A stretch of 64,000 bases of DNA from Pedobacter hartonius (GTDB lineage: Bacteria; Bacteroidota; Bacteroidia; Sphingobacteriales; Sphingobacteriaceae), in NCBI RefSeq assembly GCF_900107535.1, contig NZ_FNRA01000004.1, positions 62,001 to 126,000 of the forward strand, written 5' to 3'. Positions within the stretch are counted from its first letter, which is position 1; every line of letters begins with the position of its first letter. A model generated the notes under the pieces. That model worked only from the letters and a program-made list of their open reading frames with translations. It was not told where the DNA came from and searched no databases. Positions 35,193-44,507 of this stretch are shown here, one piece after another. A program made the translations under genes and the position numbers.

Positions 35193-35713
35193 ATGGCAAC
35201 AATTTTAAAGGCGAATAACAAGGGTTTGAATATTGATTACCTGCTTAAACCGGTTGAACCGCAGCTGCTGGACGGAGCCATGCGTAAATTTCATTCCATG
35301 CATCCCGCACCTGATAACTTCAGGGCAATCATTGAATCGCTGGTTTCCGGCCATGGCCGGGAAATGAAACCGCAGTACAGAAACCGTTTCTGGTCAAACA
35401 GGGTGACAAGTTCATTCCCATATCCATCACAGAGGTGGCCCATTTCAGTTTCGAGGATAAACTATCATTTCTGAACACCTCCGGCAACAAAAGATATATG
35501 CTGGACTATACGCTGGATGAACTGGACAGGAGGCTTGACCCGGATGCATTCTTCCGTTTAAACCGGCAGTACATTACCTCGTTTCTGGCCGTCAGATCTG
35601 TTCATAACTATTTTAACGGAAAATTAAAGGTCTATGTAGACCCAGAAGTTCCTTCGGGCATTATTGTCAGTAAAAATCGTGCTAACCAATTCAAACAATG
35701 GCTTAACCGGTAG
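35193..35713 (+). pseudogene. LytTR-type response regulator, truncated and frameshifted
   Basis: The reading starts inside a response regulator: NIDYLLKPVEPQLLDGAMRK is the last strand and helix of a receiver domain, so the phospho-acceptor part is absent. The frame continues to RNRFW and is then lost; one base deleted near 35390 explains it, because the other frame restores LVKQGDKFIPISITEVAHFS and runs through a complete LytTR DNA-binding domain (FLNTSGNKRYMLDYTLDEL, RLNRQYITSFLAV) to 35713. The DNA-binding part alone could be translated from 35435. No sensor kinase is adjacent. Confidence 0.75.
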
Positions 35714-35744
35714 TGTTATCTCTTTAAAAGCAATAGATGTTCAT

Positions 35745-36650
35745 ATGGAAACACATGAAAGTTTACGTGATTTCTATCACACCAGGTTAATTGAAAGCCC
35801 CCCGCAATTGGATGCCGTATTTAGTCACTATGATATTTTCAGACTTGAAGAGAATGGGTTCAGCAGTTCCAGGCCGGCAAAGTATTGCAGGAGGGACTTT
35901 TTTAAAATTGCTGTGGTAAGAGGCCATAACCGGTGTCATTATGAGGATAAGACTTTTGAAAGCCATGGATCTGCGCTGATGTTCTTTAGTCCGCATATCC
36001 CTTATACCTGGGAACCACTTTCAGACGAGACGGGTTATTTTTGTATTTTTAAAGAATCTTTTTATAATGAAGGTTTCAAAGGCAACATCAATAATCTGTT
36101 AATGTTTGCCCCCGGTGGCAAACCGATCTATGGGTTAAACGAAGCACAAGATGCCCGGGTGAGCGCTGTATTTGAAAACATGCTTGAGGAAAAACAATCA
36201 GATTATCAGTTTAAGCTGGATTTGTCCCGGAATTATTTAAGTGAGCTGATCCATATTGCACTGAAGCTTGAACCGGCCGAGCAAAGTTTGAATAGCGGAA
36301 ATGGCAATGAACGTCTAGCTTTAGTTTTTTCTGAGCTGCTTTACCGCCAGTTTGATATGGAGGGGATAAAAAACAATGCCTTGTTAAAAACACCCAAAGA
36401 CTATGCAGACAGATTGTGTGTCCATGTAAATCACCTTAACCGTGCTTTAAAGGAAACCACCGGTAAAACCACTTCTAATTTGATCAGTGACAAGATCATT
36501 GGTGAAGCACAGCATTTCTTAAAATCAACAAATGATAACATCTCTCAGATTGCTAATACATTAGGGTTTGAAGACCTTTCACATTTCAGCGTTTTTTTTA
36601 AAAAACGGACGGGCCTTTCTCCTTCGGCATTCCGGGATTTAACCTGCTGA
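35745..36650 (+). CDS. AraC-family transcriptional regulator
   Basis: Regulator of 301 residues from the ATG at 35745 (METHESLRDFYHTRL); an in-frame start 27 codons earlier overlaps the LytTR remnant and adds unrelated residues. The N-terminal half is a cupin-like sensing domain (HNRCHYEDKTFESHGSALMF then PYTWEP). The C-terminal 100 residues hold the double HTH: DYADRLCVHVNHLNRALKET and ISQIANTLGFEDLSHFSVFF with FKKRTGLSPSAFR. It converges on an SDR gene, which may be a target, but no divergent partner is present. Confidence 0.88.
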   Translation: METHESLRDFYHTRLIESPPQLDAVFSHYDIFRLEENGFSSSRPAKYCRRDFFKIAVVRGHNRCHYEDKTFESHGSALMFFSPHIPYTWEPLSDETGYFCIFKESFYNEGFKGNINNLLMFAPGGKPIYGLNEAQDARVSAVFENMLEEKQSDYQFKLDLSRNYLSELIHIALKLEPAEQSLNSGNGNERLALVFSELLYRQFDMEGIKNNALLKTPKDYADRLCVHVNHLNRALKETTGKTTSNLISDKIIGEAQHFLKSTNDNISQIANTLGFEDLSHFSVFFKKRTGLSPSAFRDLTC

Positions 36651-36653
36651 TTG

Positions 36654-36686
36654 GTAAACTCCGTAAGTGATTCTTACAGAGTTTAC
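36654..36686. terminator. Hairpin between AraC and SDR genes
   Basis: GTAAACTCCGTAAG and CTTACAGAGTTTAC pair over 13 of 14 positions around a 5-base loop between two convergent genes. A terminator is likely. Confidence 0.6.
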
Positions 36687-36697
36687 AAACAGCATGA

Positions 36698-37462
36698 CTA
36701 TTGGATCACTACACTCATTCCTCCGTCTGCCATCACTATAGAGCCAACCATGAAACTGGCACGGTCTGACCCCAGAAATGATACCAGCTCAGCGATTTCG
36801 AAAGGGTCTGCAGGTCTTTTAACCGGCGCATTTTTGCCATGTTCTGCCAGAAATTCGCGACCATCCTCACGGTGTTCATTGATCAGGTTCGTAACCACGT
36901 CTCCCACACCGATTGCATTTACCCGAATTCCATATTCGATCGCCTCCAGAGCAGCTGTCCTGGTGAGTTGCGCCAGTGCACCTTTCGATGCGGCATATGC
37001 CGAGATTGTTGGGAAGCTGAAAAAGCTGGCATAAGATGCGATATTAACAATGGCCCCGCTTTTATTGGGTATCATTGCCTTCAAAGCTTCGCGGGTATGC
37101 AGAAAAGCACCGGTAACATTTGTGGCCATGATCAGGTTCCAGTCTTCAAGCGTAGTTTCTACTACCGTTTTATTTATTATCCGGCCCGCGTTATTTACCA
37201 GCAGGTCTAATTTACCAAAATGCCCAACGGCCATTTTTACGGCACGCGATGCTGAATCTTCATGAGTTACATCTGCTACCAGTGTAAGCATTCCTTCAAA
37301 TTCGTCTGCCAGCTGATTTACCTCTTCATTGTAATCTTCGGCAAGTACCTTGCATCCGCGCTGAAACAGCAGTGTTGCAATTGCTCTTCCAATTCCGCTG
37401 GCGGCACCGGTAACAATAGCAACCCTGCCCTCCATTTCGTTACTTTTGATGTAATTATTCAT
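36698..37462 (-). CDS. Short-chain dehydrogenase/reductase
   Basis: Classical SDR of 254 residues. The NAD(P)-binding motif VTGAASGIGRAIA is near residue 18 and the acidic EDYNEE at the end of strand 2 suggests NAD(H) preference. NNAGRI is near residue 90 and the catalytic YAASKG near residue 155. The C-terminal MVGSIVMADGGMSVVIQ is typical of 3-oxoacyl-reductase-like or sugar-alcohol SDRs; the substrate is not predictable. Confidence 0.9.
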   Translation of the reverse strand: MNNYIKSNEMEGRVAIVTGAASGIGRAIATLLFQRGCKVLAEDYNEEVNQLADEFEGMLTLVADVTHEDSASRAVKMAVGHFGKLDLLVNNAGRIINKTVVETTLEDWNLIMATNVTGAFLHTREALKAMIPNKSGAIVNIASYASFFSFPTISAYAASKGALAQLTRTAALEAIEYGIRVNAIGVGDVVTNLINEHREDGREFLAEHGKNAPVKRPADPFEIAELVSFLGSDRASFMVGSIVMADGGMSVVIQ

Positions 37463-37579
37463 GTTTTATAATGATTGATTGAACCATCAAAATTATACGA
37501 TAAGGACTGCCGGTGTTATCATATATCACACGAATACTTTTATAAATCAAACATTCAATGTTTCAGTAATGATTAAGCT

Positions 37580-39787
37580 TTACTGCCAGCTAATTTCTAT
37601 AGCGCTGTTCCCTTTTAACTCATACGCTATATTTCCGCCTTTTACGGATTTGCCCTTAACAGGCTCTTTTTCTCCTTTGTAAGCCACCTTAAGATCCGGA
37701 AGTTTTTCCTTTCCCTTTTTTACCAGCATCAACCTGCAGGTTAACTGATCATCTCCAAGAACTTTGAAATTTACCTTTTTTTTCTTCCCGGCATTAAACC
37801 CGGACGTAGGATAATCTACAAAAACATAAAAATCCTCATTGGGTATCTGAAAATAATGCCTTGGCAGAATCCCAAATGCATTTCCTGCGCCATAAACTTC
37901 CTGGCCAACAGCACCTGATTTTTCCCAGCCGTCATGCAGGTCTTCCAGTGCAATCCATAGATTTTTGTTTACTTCACCTACTTTTGCCTCCTTTTCCAGC
38001 ATTTCTTCAGGAAGCATTGAAGGGTAATAATATGCCGCACGGTTCACCAGAAAACGGATGTATTCTGCAATCAGCAACCGTACTGACGTCAGGATATCCA
38101 CATCGTGGCTATGCTTCAGATAGTCATGCAATGCGCAAAATACTTCCTGTTCTTCGTAAACGGCAGTATATGGAGCATCGTTCAGTGGGAATAAGGCAAA
38201 GAAAGTAGGAAGATTCTTTCCATAGCCATAATTGCAGTCCCAAAGCTGTACGTTTTTAAAAATGCCCGCCAGGCACATATAACTTAAGTTCAGATAAAGT
38301 TCATTGCCGGTGATCTTATACAGGCGAAGTAATGCTCCTGCGGAGAATGCAGTATTATTGGCCTGGTAAAAGATTTCGAAACCATAACCCACCAGTGTTT
38401 TTGCGGCTTTTTCAGCTTCGTTTAGAAACCGCCTCTGCCCGGTAAGTTCCCAGGCCTGAATCATTACATGTGCATAGAGCCCGGCTACATCCTTTTCGCC
38501 GCCTTTGCCTTCGGCTGTCTCTGCTTTCAGCACTTCGAGGGTGTCCATCTTATAAAAAACAGGCCATTTGTAGTTGAAATGTTTTGCTACTTTGATTGCA
38601 TAATCTATAGAACCAAGGAAGAGATCTTTCGCTACACCGTCGCCTTTTAAGGCCAATCTTGATAAATTGAGCAGGGGATGGTGCAAATACCAGGAGTCCA
38701 TCACTTTAGGCAATTTCTGTTCTTCTTCGCCTTTCAGCTTACCTTCAGCTGCGGGTAACCATCTCATGATGGTGCATATGTCCTTATCAAAAAACTGCGG
38801 CAATCCCTTTTTGATAGTTTGCATGATATCCAGCTCGTTTCCGCTCCATTCTACGTAGTCCAGCAGAGGCAATAGAACGGCAAGCTGTACCATGATCTCC
38901 GGGGGAGTCTCATAATCGCTCACATAGGCATTGAAATAGGCATTGTCGCCAACCTGTGACATGCAGCCGGCATTTTCCAGCAGGTCCTTCAGCCCTTTAT
39001 CCAAAATATCCGGCCAGGGCTGATAAACTGTCTGCGGTTTGGGAAGTAACAGGTATACCCTGGCTAACAGATCCAGGTATTGGCGGACCATTGCTGCTTC
39101 ATCTGCCGGCAGGGCTGTATCAAACGCCACAAAAGCATCGCTGATGCTTATTTCCTTTCCGGCCTGTAATGGTTCCTTAGTGGTAGGGGGCAGAGAAAAA
39201 CCCATTTCAGGCCAGCTCCCCCCAACGGTGTCTCCTGCAGAAGTTTCCGTTTGCTGGCAATAATCTCCCAATGCCGTCAGGTTCTGCAAATATAAAACCG
39301 ATGCTGATTTTGGTTTGGTCATGCTCATATAGATCATACCTGACCTGGTACCTACCTGACTTGCATGTACCTTACCTGATATATGCTTTGCATTTCCATT
39401 TTTGCCGGTGGCGATGATATCCCTTGGCCAGAACGGGATAAACAAATCTTTTTCTGGTTTCAATACCGTGCTGTAACGGAGAACAGGATGGCTCCCATCC
39501 TCATTAATATCAACGCTGACTTTAAATACTCCAATTTCACTGCTGAGTTCTAATAAACATCCGGTACCGGACTCCCTGAGCTGATTAACCCGTAAGGTTG
39601 CTCCCGGTGAGTACGCAGCACGGAAAGCCATACTTCCGCCTTTCAACATGCTCACTGAAATCCAAACCGAGTCAATAGTGCAATAAACCGTAAAATTGAA
39701 ATCCCTGGCCTGTTTCTGATAAAGGGCTTCCGAAGCTTCTGCCAGTTCAGCGCTTGCGGATACTGCCCAGGGTGATAATCCATTCAT
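37580..39787 (-). CDS. Large conserved hypothetical protein, possible six-hairpin toroid
   Basis: Protein of 735 residues from the ATG at 39787 (MNGLSPWAVSASAELAEASE); a start 10 codons earlier is less likely. I do not recognise the family. About the first 200 residues are beta-rich. Residues 230-640 are strongly helical with paired-helix periodicity (YAHVMIQAWELTGQRRFLNE, FSAGALLRLYKITGNELYLN), like the alpha/alpha toroids of glycoside hydrolases and polysaccharide lyases. The final 80 residues are beta-rich again (PSGFNAGKKKKVNFKVLGDD). No signal peptide is evident. A carbohydrate-related role is only an inference from fold-like periodicity. Confidence 0.65.
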   Translation of the reverse strand: MNGLSPWAVSASAELAEASEALYQKQARDFNFTVYCTIDSVWISVSMLKGGSMAFRAAYSPGATLRVNQLRESGTGCLLELSSEIGVFKVSVDINEDGSHPVLRYSTVLKPEKDLFIPFWPRDIIATGKNGNAKHISGKVHASQVGTRSGMIYMSMTKPKSASVLYLQNLTALGDYCQQTETSAGDTVGGSWPEMGFSLPPTTKEPLQAGKEISISDAFVAFDTALPADEAAMVRQYLDLLARVYLLLPKPQTVYQPWPDILDKGLKDLLENAGCMSQVGDNAYFNAYVSDYETPPEIMVQLAVLLPLLDYVEWSGNELDIMQTIKKGLPQFFDKDICTIMRWLPAAEGKLKGEEEQKLPKVMDSWYLHHPLLNLSRLALKGDGVAKDLFLGSIDYAIKVAKHFNYKWPVFYKMDTLEVLKAETAEGKGGEKDVAGLYAHVMIQAWELTGQRRFLNEAEKAAKTLVGYGFEIFYQANNTAFSAGALLRLYKITGNELYLNLSYMCLAGIFKNVQLWDCNYGYGKNLPTFFALFPLNDAPYTAVYEEQEVFCALHDYLKHSHDVDILTSVRLLIAEYIRFLVNRAAYYYPSMLPEEMLEKEAKVGEVNKNLWIALEDLHDGWEKSGAVGQEVYGAGNAFGILPRHYFQIPNEDFYVFVDYPTSGFNAGKKKKVNFKVLGDDQLTCRLMLVKKGKEKLPDLKVAYKGEKEPVKGKSVKGGNIAYELKGNSAIEISWQ

Positions 39788-40174
39788 AATAAAAAGATAA
39801 CTTGTAGGATATATCACAGTAACTAAACGGAGACGATTTTGTTTTAACTACATTTCTGCAGGCAGGGTAAACCAAAATCCAGATCCATTGCCGGGTTCGC
39901 CTTGAATCCCCACCTTGCCATTGTGTTGTTATATCTATGCCTGTGTCATAATCATGCTGGTATTAATATGGTGTCTGGTCAGGTAGCTGGTCTATTTCAG
40001 ATTCTAATAATGCTTTATTGTCGATTTGCTGAGCCATTTGTTTTAATTATGAGTTAATGCTTCGGGTTGCACTATAACTTTTTCACCACAAAGAGTTTCA
40101 TGTTCCTCAAATTATATTGGTCTCAGAAGCAATTCGGCATAATGTCCAGGAATTGCCAGTTCAATTGTTTTGCA
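39788..40174. other. Intergenic stretch with kinase remnant
   Basis: Apart from the histidine-kinase tail at 39848-39922 and a 24-codon minus-strand reading at 39963-40037 of no recognisable family, I see nothing here. Confidence 0.5.
39848..39922 (-). pseudogene. C-terminal tail of a histidine kinase
   Basis: The minus strand reads NGKVGIQGEPGNGSGFWFTL then PAEM and a stop: the G2-box/final strand of a HATPase_c domain (pattern EPGxGSxFxFxLP). Upstream the frame carries nothing kinase-like, so only the last 24 codons of a sensor kinase survive. Confidence 0.6.
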
Positions 40175-40678
40175 CTAATTATACATTTTCAGCTTGGCTT
40201 TAAGCAATCTTCTTGCTTCAAAAATCCGTGTTTTCACGGTACCTATAGGAATATTAAGCTCGTCGGCGATTTCGTGGTACTTAAACCCTTCAAAGTATTT
40301 TATAAAAGGTACCAGGTAGGCTGGAGGAAGTTGGTCAAGTGCCTTATTGATGTCATCACCTATAAACTGACCTTCGGCCTTGTTACGTGTAGAGCTCTTT
40401 ACCAGCTGGTATGACATCAGTTCTTCTGTAGATTCAATGATTTTTTTGCGTCTTGTGTCTGCTCTGTAGTTATTGATGAACGTATTTCTCATGATGGTAT
40501 ATAACCAGCCACGTAAATTGGTTCCATCTTTATAAAGGTTAGCATAACGCATAGCCCTTAGGAAGGTTTCCTGTATTAAATCATCAGCATCGTCATTATC
40601 CTTTGTAAAAGAGAATGCGAAATTCTGCAATGCGGGTTTGTGGATGTTGATTTCTGAACTGAAGGCTATGTTTCTCAT
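40175..40678 (-). CDS. ECF RNA polymerase sigma factor, RpoE-like
   Basis: Sigma factor of 167 residues from the ATG at 40678 (MRNIAFSSEINIHKPALQNF); an in-frame GTG 22 codons upstream is possible but atypical. Region 2 has DNDDADDLIQETFLRAMRYA and LRGWLYTIMRNTFINNYR, the signature of the Bacteroidota RpoE-like ECF group. Region 4 has LPPAYLVPFIKYFEGFKYHE and IPIGTVKTRIFEARRLLK. No anti-sigma gene is adjacent. Members of this group often belong to envelope-stress regulons; regulon here unknown. Confidence 0.9.
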   Translation of the reverse strand: MRNIAFSSEINIHKPALQNFAFSFTKDNDDADDLIQETFLRAMRYANLYKDGTNLRGWLYTIMRNTFINNYRADTRRKKIIESTEELMSYQLVKSSTRNKAEGQFIGDDINKALDQLPPAYLVPFIKYFEGFKYHEIADELNIPIGTVKTRIFEARRLLKAKLKMYN

Positions 40679-41154
40679 AAACTTAATGTTTGGGTAACGT
40701 TTCAATAGATAATTGTTTGAAAACAATGAGTATACCAAAAACACAAATTTTTAAGGCCGTTTAAAAAAAACGGCTCCAGATTTCAGAAGGTTTTTTGATC
40801 AAAATAATATTTGAAGCTATTAAAATCCACACTTGAAGATGATTAAGGACAGTTTGCAAAATTTGTTTAACAAAATTGCAGGTTCCTTCTATAACATATG
40901 ACGGTGCCGGTATGAGCGAATCTGCTGTATTCATAAGACTACACTTATTTGTGGGCCGTGCTATTTATTAGGGCAAACAAAAATTGCATATTCCCAACAT
41001 TGTATCAGCGCGCGGCTGGAAGGTGGAGTGGAAACAAAATTCAAAACGGCTACACATCTATCCATTTTGGCGTATTTTCTCCTGCTTGTTTTGATCAAAT
41101 TTGTTTAAGCACATTAAACACAGGCCCGTGTGGCCATCTTATAAAATTAATAAA
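40679..41154. other. Gene-free stretch upstream of SnoaL-like gene
   Basis: Contains a short GCCGTTT/AAACGGC hairpin at 40756-40774 and presumably the promoters of the divergent sigma-factor and SnoaL-like genes. No gene or repeat of note. Confidence 0.5.
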
Positions 41155-41490
41155 ATGGATATTAAACAATTTATCAAAGACTGGATCTTGGTTGGCAATA
41201 GTTACGACACAGAAAAATACCTGGCATTTTATACCGAAGATGCCGTTCTGGACGATCCTTCTGTCGGCAGGAAATTCAGTGGAAAAAATGGAATTAAGGA
41301 ATATTTCGAGAGTTATTTCATCGGCTACAAAACGCAAACCAGAAAAGTAGACCTCGTTGTAAAAAATACAGATCAGGCACATTTAGAAGTAGAGTTCAGA
41401 GGAGATTTTCCTGAAGGCAAGATTGGAGGAACCTTTGATTTTACTTTTAAAGAAGGGAAGATTGCATTGCTATCAGCTGATCTGCTTTAA
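41155..41490 (+). CDS. SnoaL-like/NTF2-fold protein
   Basis: Small cone-shaped alpha+beta barrel protein of 111 residues from the ATG at 41155 (MDIKQFIKDWILVGNSYDTE). WILVGNSYDTEKYLAFYTED followed by AVLDDPSVG and the GKNGIKEYFESYF helix is the typical SnoaL/nuclear transport factor 2 opening, and FDFTFKEGKIALLSADLL forms the final strands. Such proteins are polyketide cyclases, isomerases or ligand binders; no catalytic pair can be assigned. It stands alone and ends before a strong hairpin. Confidence 0.78.
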   Translation: MDIKQFIKDWILVGNSYDTEKYLAFYTEDAVLDDPSVGRKFSGKNGIKEYFESYFIGYKTQTRKVDLVVKNTDQAHLEVEFRGDFPEGKIGGTFDFTFKEGKIALLSADLL

Positions 41491-41533
41491 TGGCTTACAA
41501 AAAATAGTTAAATCAAATATGGCATTTGTCAGT

Positions 41534-41571
41534 GCCGGAGCAAAAGCAGGCAGGCCTGCTTTTGCTCCGGC
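41534..41571. terminator. 18-bp perfect hairpin with 2-base loop
   Basis: GCCGGAGCAAAAGCAGGC at 41534-41551 and its exact reverse complement at 41554-41571 lie between convergent genes. A strong bidirectional terminator is likely. Confidence 0.8.
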
Positions 41572-41580
41572 TATAATCTT

Positions 41581-42903
41581 TTAGATATCTAACATATCTT
41601 TTGGTCTTTGCTGAGAGCCAAATAAAGCATAGGACAGCATAATTAATTCACAGGCCACGGTTAACATCCAGGTCCATCTCCAGGAACCCAGTATGTCTGC
41701 CAAACCTCCCTGCAATAAGGTAAATACCGCCCCACCAAAAACGGCAGATATAAACACTCCTGATGCTTTTGAGGTATATTTTTTCAAACCTTTGATAGAC
41801 AATGAGTAGATACAGCTCCACATGGTAGAATGCAACAGGCCAATTGCCACCAGAAACCAAAGATTTTGCGTAACCATCGCAGTGATAGCCAATAACGTTG
41901 AGAGTATTGTAGTAAATGTAAGTTGGGTTCTTGCTGATATATTGGAAAAAAAACTTGATATGGCTCTTCCTACAAAAAAACCGCCCCAGTATAAAGTGGA
42001 GAGTAAAGCATGGATGCCCAGATCCATACCGCCAATGATAATGTCGGTTTTTCCGAAAAAGGACATCGGGTGTCCTGAGTCGGCAAGTTCAAAAGCATGC
42101 AGATTTATATTTGCCCCTATGGCTACTTCTGTTCCTACATAAAAGAATATTGCCATCACACCCAAGGCAAAGTGCCTGAATGACCATATACTCCGTGTCA
42201 GTTGTTCCTGATCCGATGCCCTTGTGTTGGCAATATCCGGAAGGTTGAGGTTTTTCGTAATCAGGGTAACTCCAATTACGATCCCAATCAGTACTGCTAG
42301 AGGTAACAGCAGCTGTTGAATATTTATATTGAGGATGGAGATGCCTCCAAACATCAGCAGGGTTACACAAAATGGAGCAGCGGTGGTGCCCACAGAATTA
42401 ATTGCAGTGGTGATGTTTAACCGCTGCACGGCCTGCGTGCCTGGCAATTCATAGGAGGCCACGTAGGGGTTGACAACTACCTGGATAATTGCAGCTGCGG
42501 TACCCATTAGAAATGAACCCGTAATAAAGATAACAAAGCCAAACGGTAAGAATGCATCAGCAAAACGCAACCCCAGTGTAGGAAACTTGTAACCAAACCA
42601 GGATGAACAAAGATACATCGCCAGGCCTGCAACCATAAAGAGTAATCCTCTGAGTATGGTGTTTTTATAACCAAAGGCGTTTACCCATTTACTGGCCAGC
42701 GTTCCATTGACAAGATAGCCGAGAAAGAAAAAGAATGAAATTAATGTTGTAAAGGTGTTTTTTAAGCTTCCTGCTTCAGATAAAAATGCGAATTTTAGCG
42801 GGGCTTGTAATTGTTCATTGACTGTAGTCAAAAAACCAACTATAAAATATATGAAAGTAACAATTGCGAACGGAAGCACGCTGATTTTTGATTTGATTTC
42901 CAT
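41581..42903 (-). CDS. Sugar MFS transporter (FucP/GluP-like)
   Basis: Twelve-segment major facilitator protein of 440 residues. The opening LPFAIVTFIYFIVGFLTTVN with LQAPLKFAFL is typical of the Bacteroidota hexose/fucose:H+ symporter group. GTAAAIIQVVVNPYVASYEL and the loop before segment 8 (FFGKTDIIIGGMDLGIHALL) match. It lies 10 bases after the mannitol-dehydrogenase-family gene, with which it surely forms an operon, so its substrate is probably the sugar acid or polyol that enzyme uses. Confidence 0.88.
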   Translation of the reverse strand: MEIKSKISVLPFAIVTFIYFIVGFLTTVNEQLQAPLKFAFLSEAGSLKNTFTTLISFFFFLGYLVNGTLASKWVNAFGYKNTILRGLLFMVAGLAMYLCSSWFGYKFPTLGLRFADAFLPFGFVIFITGSFLMGTAAAIIQVVVNPYVASYELPGTQAVQRLNITTAINSVGTTAAPFCVTLLMFGGISILNINIQQLLLPLAVLIGIVIGVTLITKNLNLPDIANTRASDQEQLTRSIWSFRHFALGVMAIFFYVGTEVAIGANINLHAFELADSGHPMSFFGKTDIIIGGMDLGIHALLSTLYWGGFFVGRAISSFFSNISARTQLTFTTILSTLLAITAMVTQNLWFLVAIGLLHSTMWSCIYSLSIKGLKKYTSKASGVFISAVFGGAVFTLLQGGLADILGSWRWTWMLTVACELIMLSYALFGSQQRPKDMLDI

Positions 42904-42913
42904 AAGATTGCTG

Positions 42914-44356
42914 TTAGTTGGCTCGTAAAATACTTTTTAATGCGGATCTTGTTCCCTCATTTTTTATACTTTGAACATATTCCTGATAAGGGGCAACCAA
43001 CTTATTTACGCTCAGCAGGTGCAGGCTTTTGAATGCTGAAAGTTCCAGGAATTTTCCGGGATCTTCACTGGCTATCAGTTTATGGTCATTTTCAGTTAAC
43101 CAGGGTTCGGCGATATCAAAAGTCTGCTGCATATCATCCTTTTGATATTTTAAGTAATGCCTGTAGGCCGCCAGGAGGAAAGCCAGCCTCTTCAGGTCTT
43201 GCCCTGCTTTGATCATCTTTAACAGATTTGGCATTACATACACTGGAAATTTGGATATTCCGTCAAAACATAACCTGCTTAGCTGATCACTTACTGAACT
43301 GTTGGCAAAACGTTCAATCAGCGTGTCTTTATATTTTTCCAGATCAGTACCTGCAGGTGCAGGAACGTTTGGGGTAATGTCAATATCCATGAATTGTCTG
43401 ACATATTGAACTATATTATCGTCAGCCATGGCTTCATCTACTTTTCTATAGCCCAAAAGAAATGAGGGATAGGATAATAAGGTGTGTGATGCATTCAGTA
43501 AGCTTAATTTCATGTTTTCAAAAGATGTTACATCATCTGTAAATTCTGCGCCTACGGTCTCCCAGGCAGGTCTGCCTGCTATAAAATTATCCTCAATTAC
43601 CCATTGTATAAAATCTTCACAATAAACCGGTGCTTTGTCGTTGCCGCCACTGTTTCTGTTTAAATTCTCTATATCCTGAACAGTTGTCGCTGGTGTTATC
43701 CTGTCAACCATACTATTTGGAAAACTTACATTGGCTTCTGCCCATTGCGCCAGATCACTGTCCTGCGCAGCTATGAAAGCCATAAAAGCAGCTTTGGCCG
43801 TGTTTCCGTTATGTTGTAAATTATCACAGGATAATATAGTGATTCCTCCGGATTTATTATTTCTGCGTCGGCGTAGTCCCTCGGCAACAAAACCAAAGAC
43901 TGTTCCGGGAGCGGATGGATGTTCCAGGTCATTCACTATAGCACTATTTTCAAGCATGAAAGTGTTGGTTTTTTTGTCCAGGTTGTATCCGCCTTCAGTG
44001 ATAGTAAGGGTAATGATTTTAATATCCTGAGCTGCAATTTTATTCAGGATAGCTTCAGCATCCTCCGGCGCCCACAGTAATTCTTTAAGGGATCCTATTT
44101 CAAAGACCTGATTATTGCCATCTCTGCCGCAAACGGTAAGTGTGTAGTCCAGGTTTTGAGCTGACAGATTTTTAAAAATAGTTTCATCTCCCGGCAACAT
44201 GCACACACCGCAAATTCCCCATTGCCGCTGATCATTATGACTCAATAACAGATTGGTGTAGTAGGCCTGATGCGCGCGGTGAAAATTTCCTACGCCAATA
44301 TGTAAAATGCCTGCTTTGATATCCTGGCGTTCATAGTGATAATGTTGTATTTCCAT
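42914..44356 (-). CDS. Mannitol-dehydrogenase-family oxidoreductase
   Basis: NAD(P)-dependent polyol/hexuronate dehydrogenase of 480 residues. The N-terminal dinucleotide fold opens with GILHIGVGNFHRAHQAYYTN. VVDR-type MVDRITPATT lies near residue 220. The C-terminal helical domain contains KLSLLNASHTLLSYPSFL and the conserved FDGISKFPVYVMPN. Family members are mannitol 2-dehydrogenase, fructuronate reductase and tagaturonate reductase; this cannot be decided by sequence reading. First gene of the operon with the MFS transporter, divergent from a LacI regulator. Confidence 0.88.
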   Translation of the reverse strand: MEIQHYHYERQDIKAGILHIGVGNFHRAHQAYYTNLLLSHNDQRQWGICGVCMLPGDETIFKNLSAQNLDYTLTVCGRDGNNQVFEIGSLKELLWAPEDAEAILNKIAAQDIKIITLTITEGGYNLDKKTNTFMLENSAIVNDLEHPSAPGTVFGFVAEGLRRRRNNKSGGITILSCDNLQHNGNTAKAAFMAFIAAQDSDLAQWAEANVSFPNSMVDRITPATTVQDIENLNRNSGGNDKAPVYCEDFIQWVIEDNFIAGRPAWETVGAEFTDDVTSFENMKLSLLNASHTLLSYPSFLLGYRKVDEAMADDNIVQYVRQFMDIDITPNVPAPAGTDLEKYKDTLIERFANSSVSDQLSRLCFDGISKFPVYVMPNLLKMIKAGQDLKRLAFLLAAYRHYLKYQKDDMQQTFDIAEPWLTENDHKLIASEDPGKFLELSAFKSLHLLSVNKLVAPYQEYVQSIKNEGTRSALKSILRAN

Positions 44357-44431
44357 TTTTATATTTGGTTGATTTGATAAACATATATGATTAAAATTAA
44401 TATCTCACTATGAGCAGGGATAAAAAGAACA

Positions 44432-44445
44432 TGGGAACGTTACAA
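44432..44445. promoter_or_regulatory. Candidate LacI-family operator
   Basis: TGGGAACGTTACAA is nearly symmetrical around a central CG (AACGTT core), as LacI-family sites are. It lies in the divergent gap between the dehydrogenase and the LacI gene. Confidence 0.4.
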
Positions 44446-44507
44446 AAATTCATCAGCTCTTCTGCTCGTTTCTTTTTATTATTTTTGAGATCCATCCATC
44501 CTGGCTT

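Noticed and set aside
39963..40037. 24-codon minus-strand reading MAQQIDNKALLESEIDQLPD
   Set aside because: Too short to support, with no visible family or coupled neighbour; left as intergenic.
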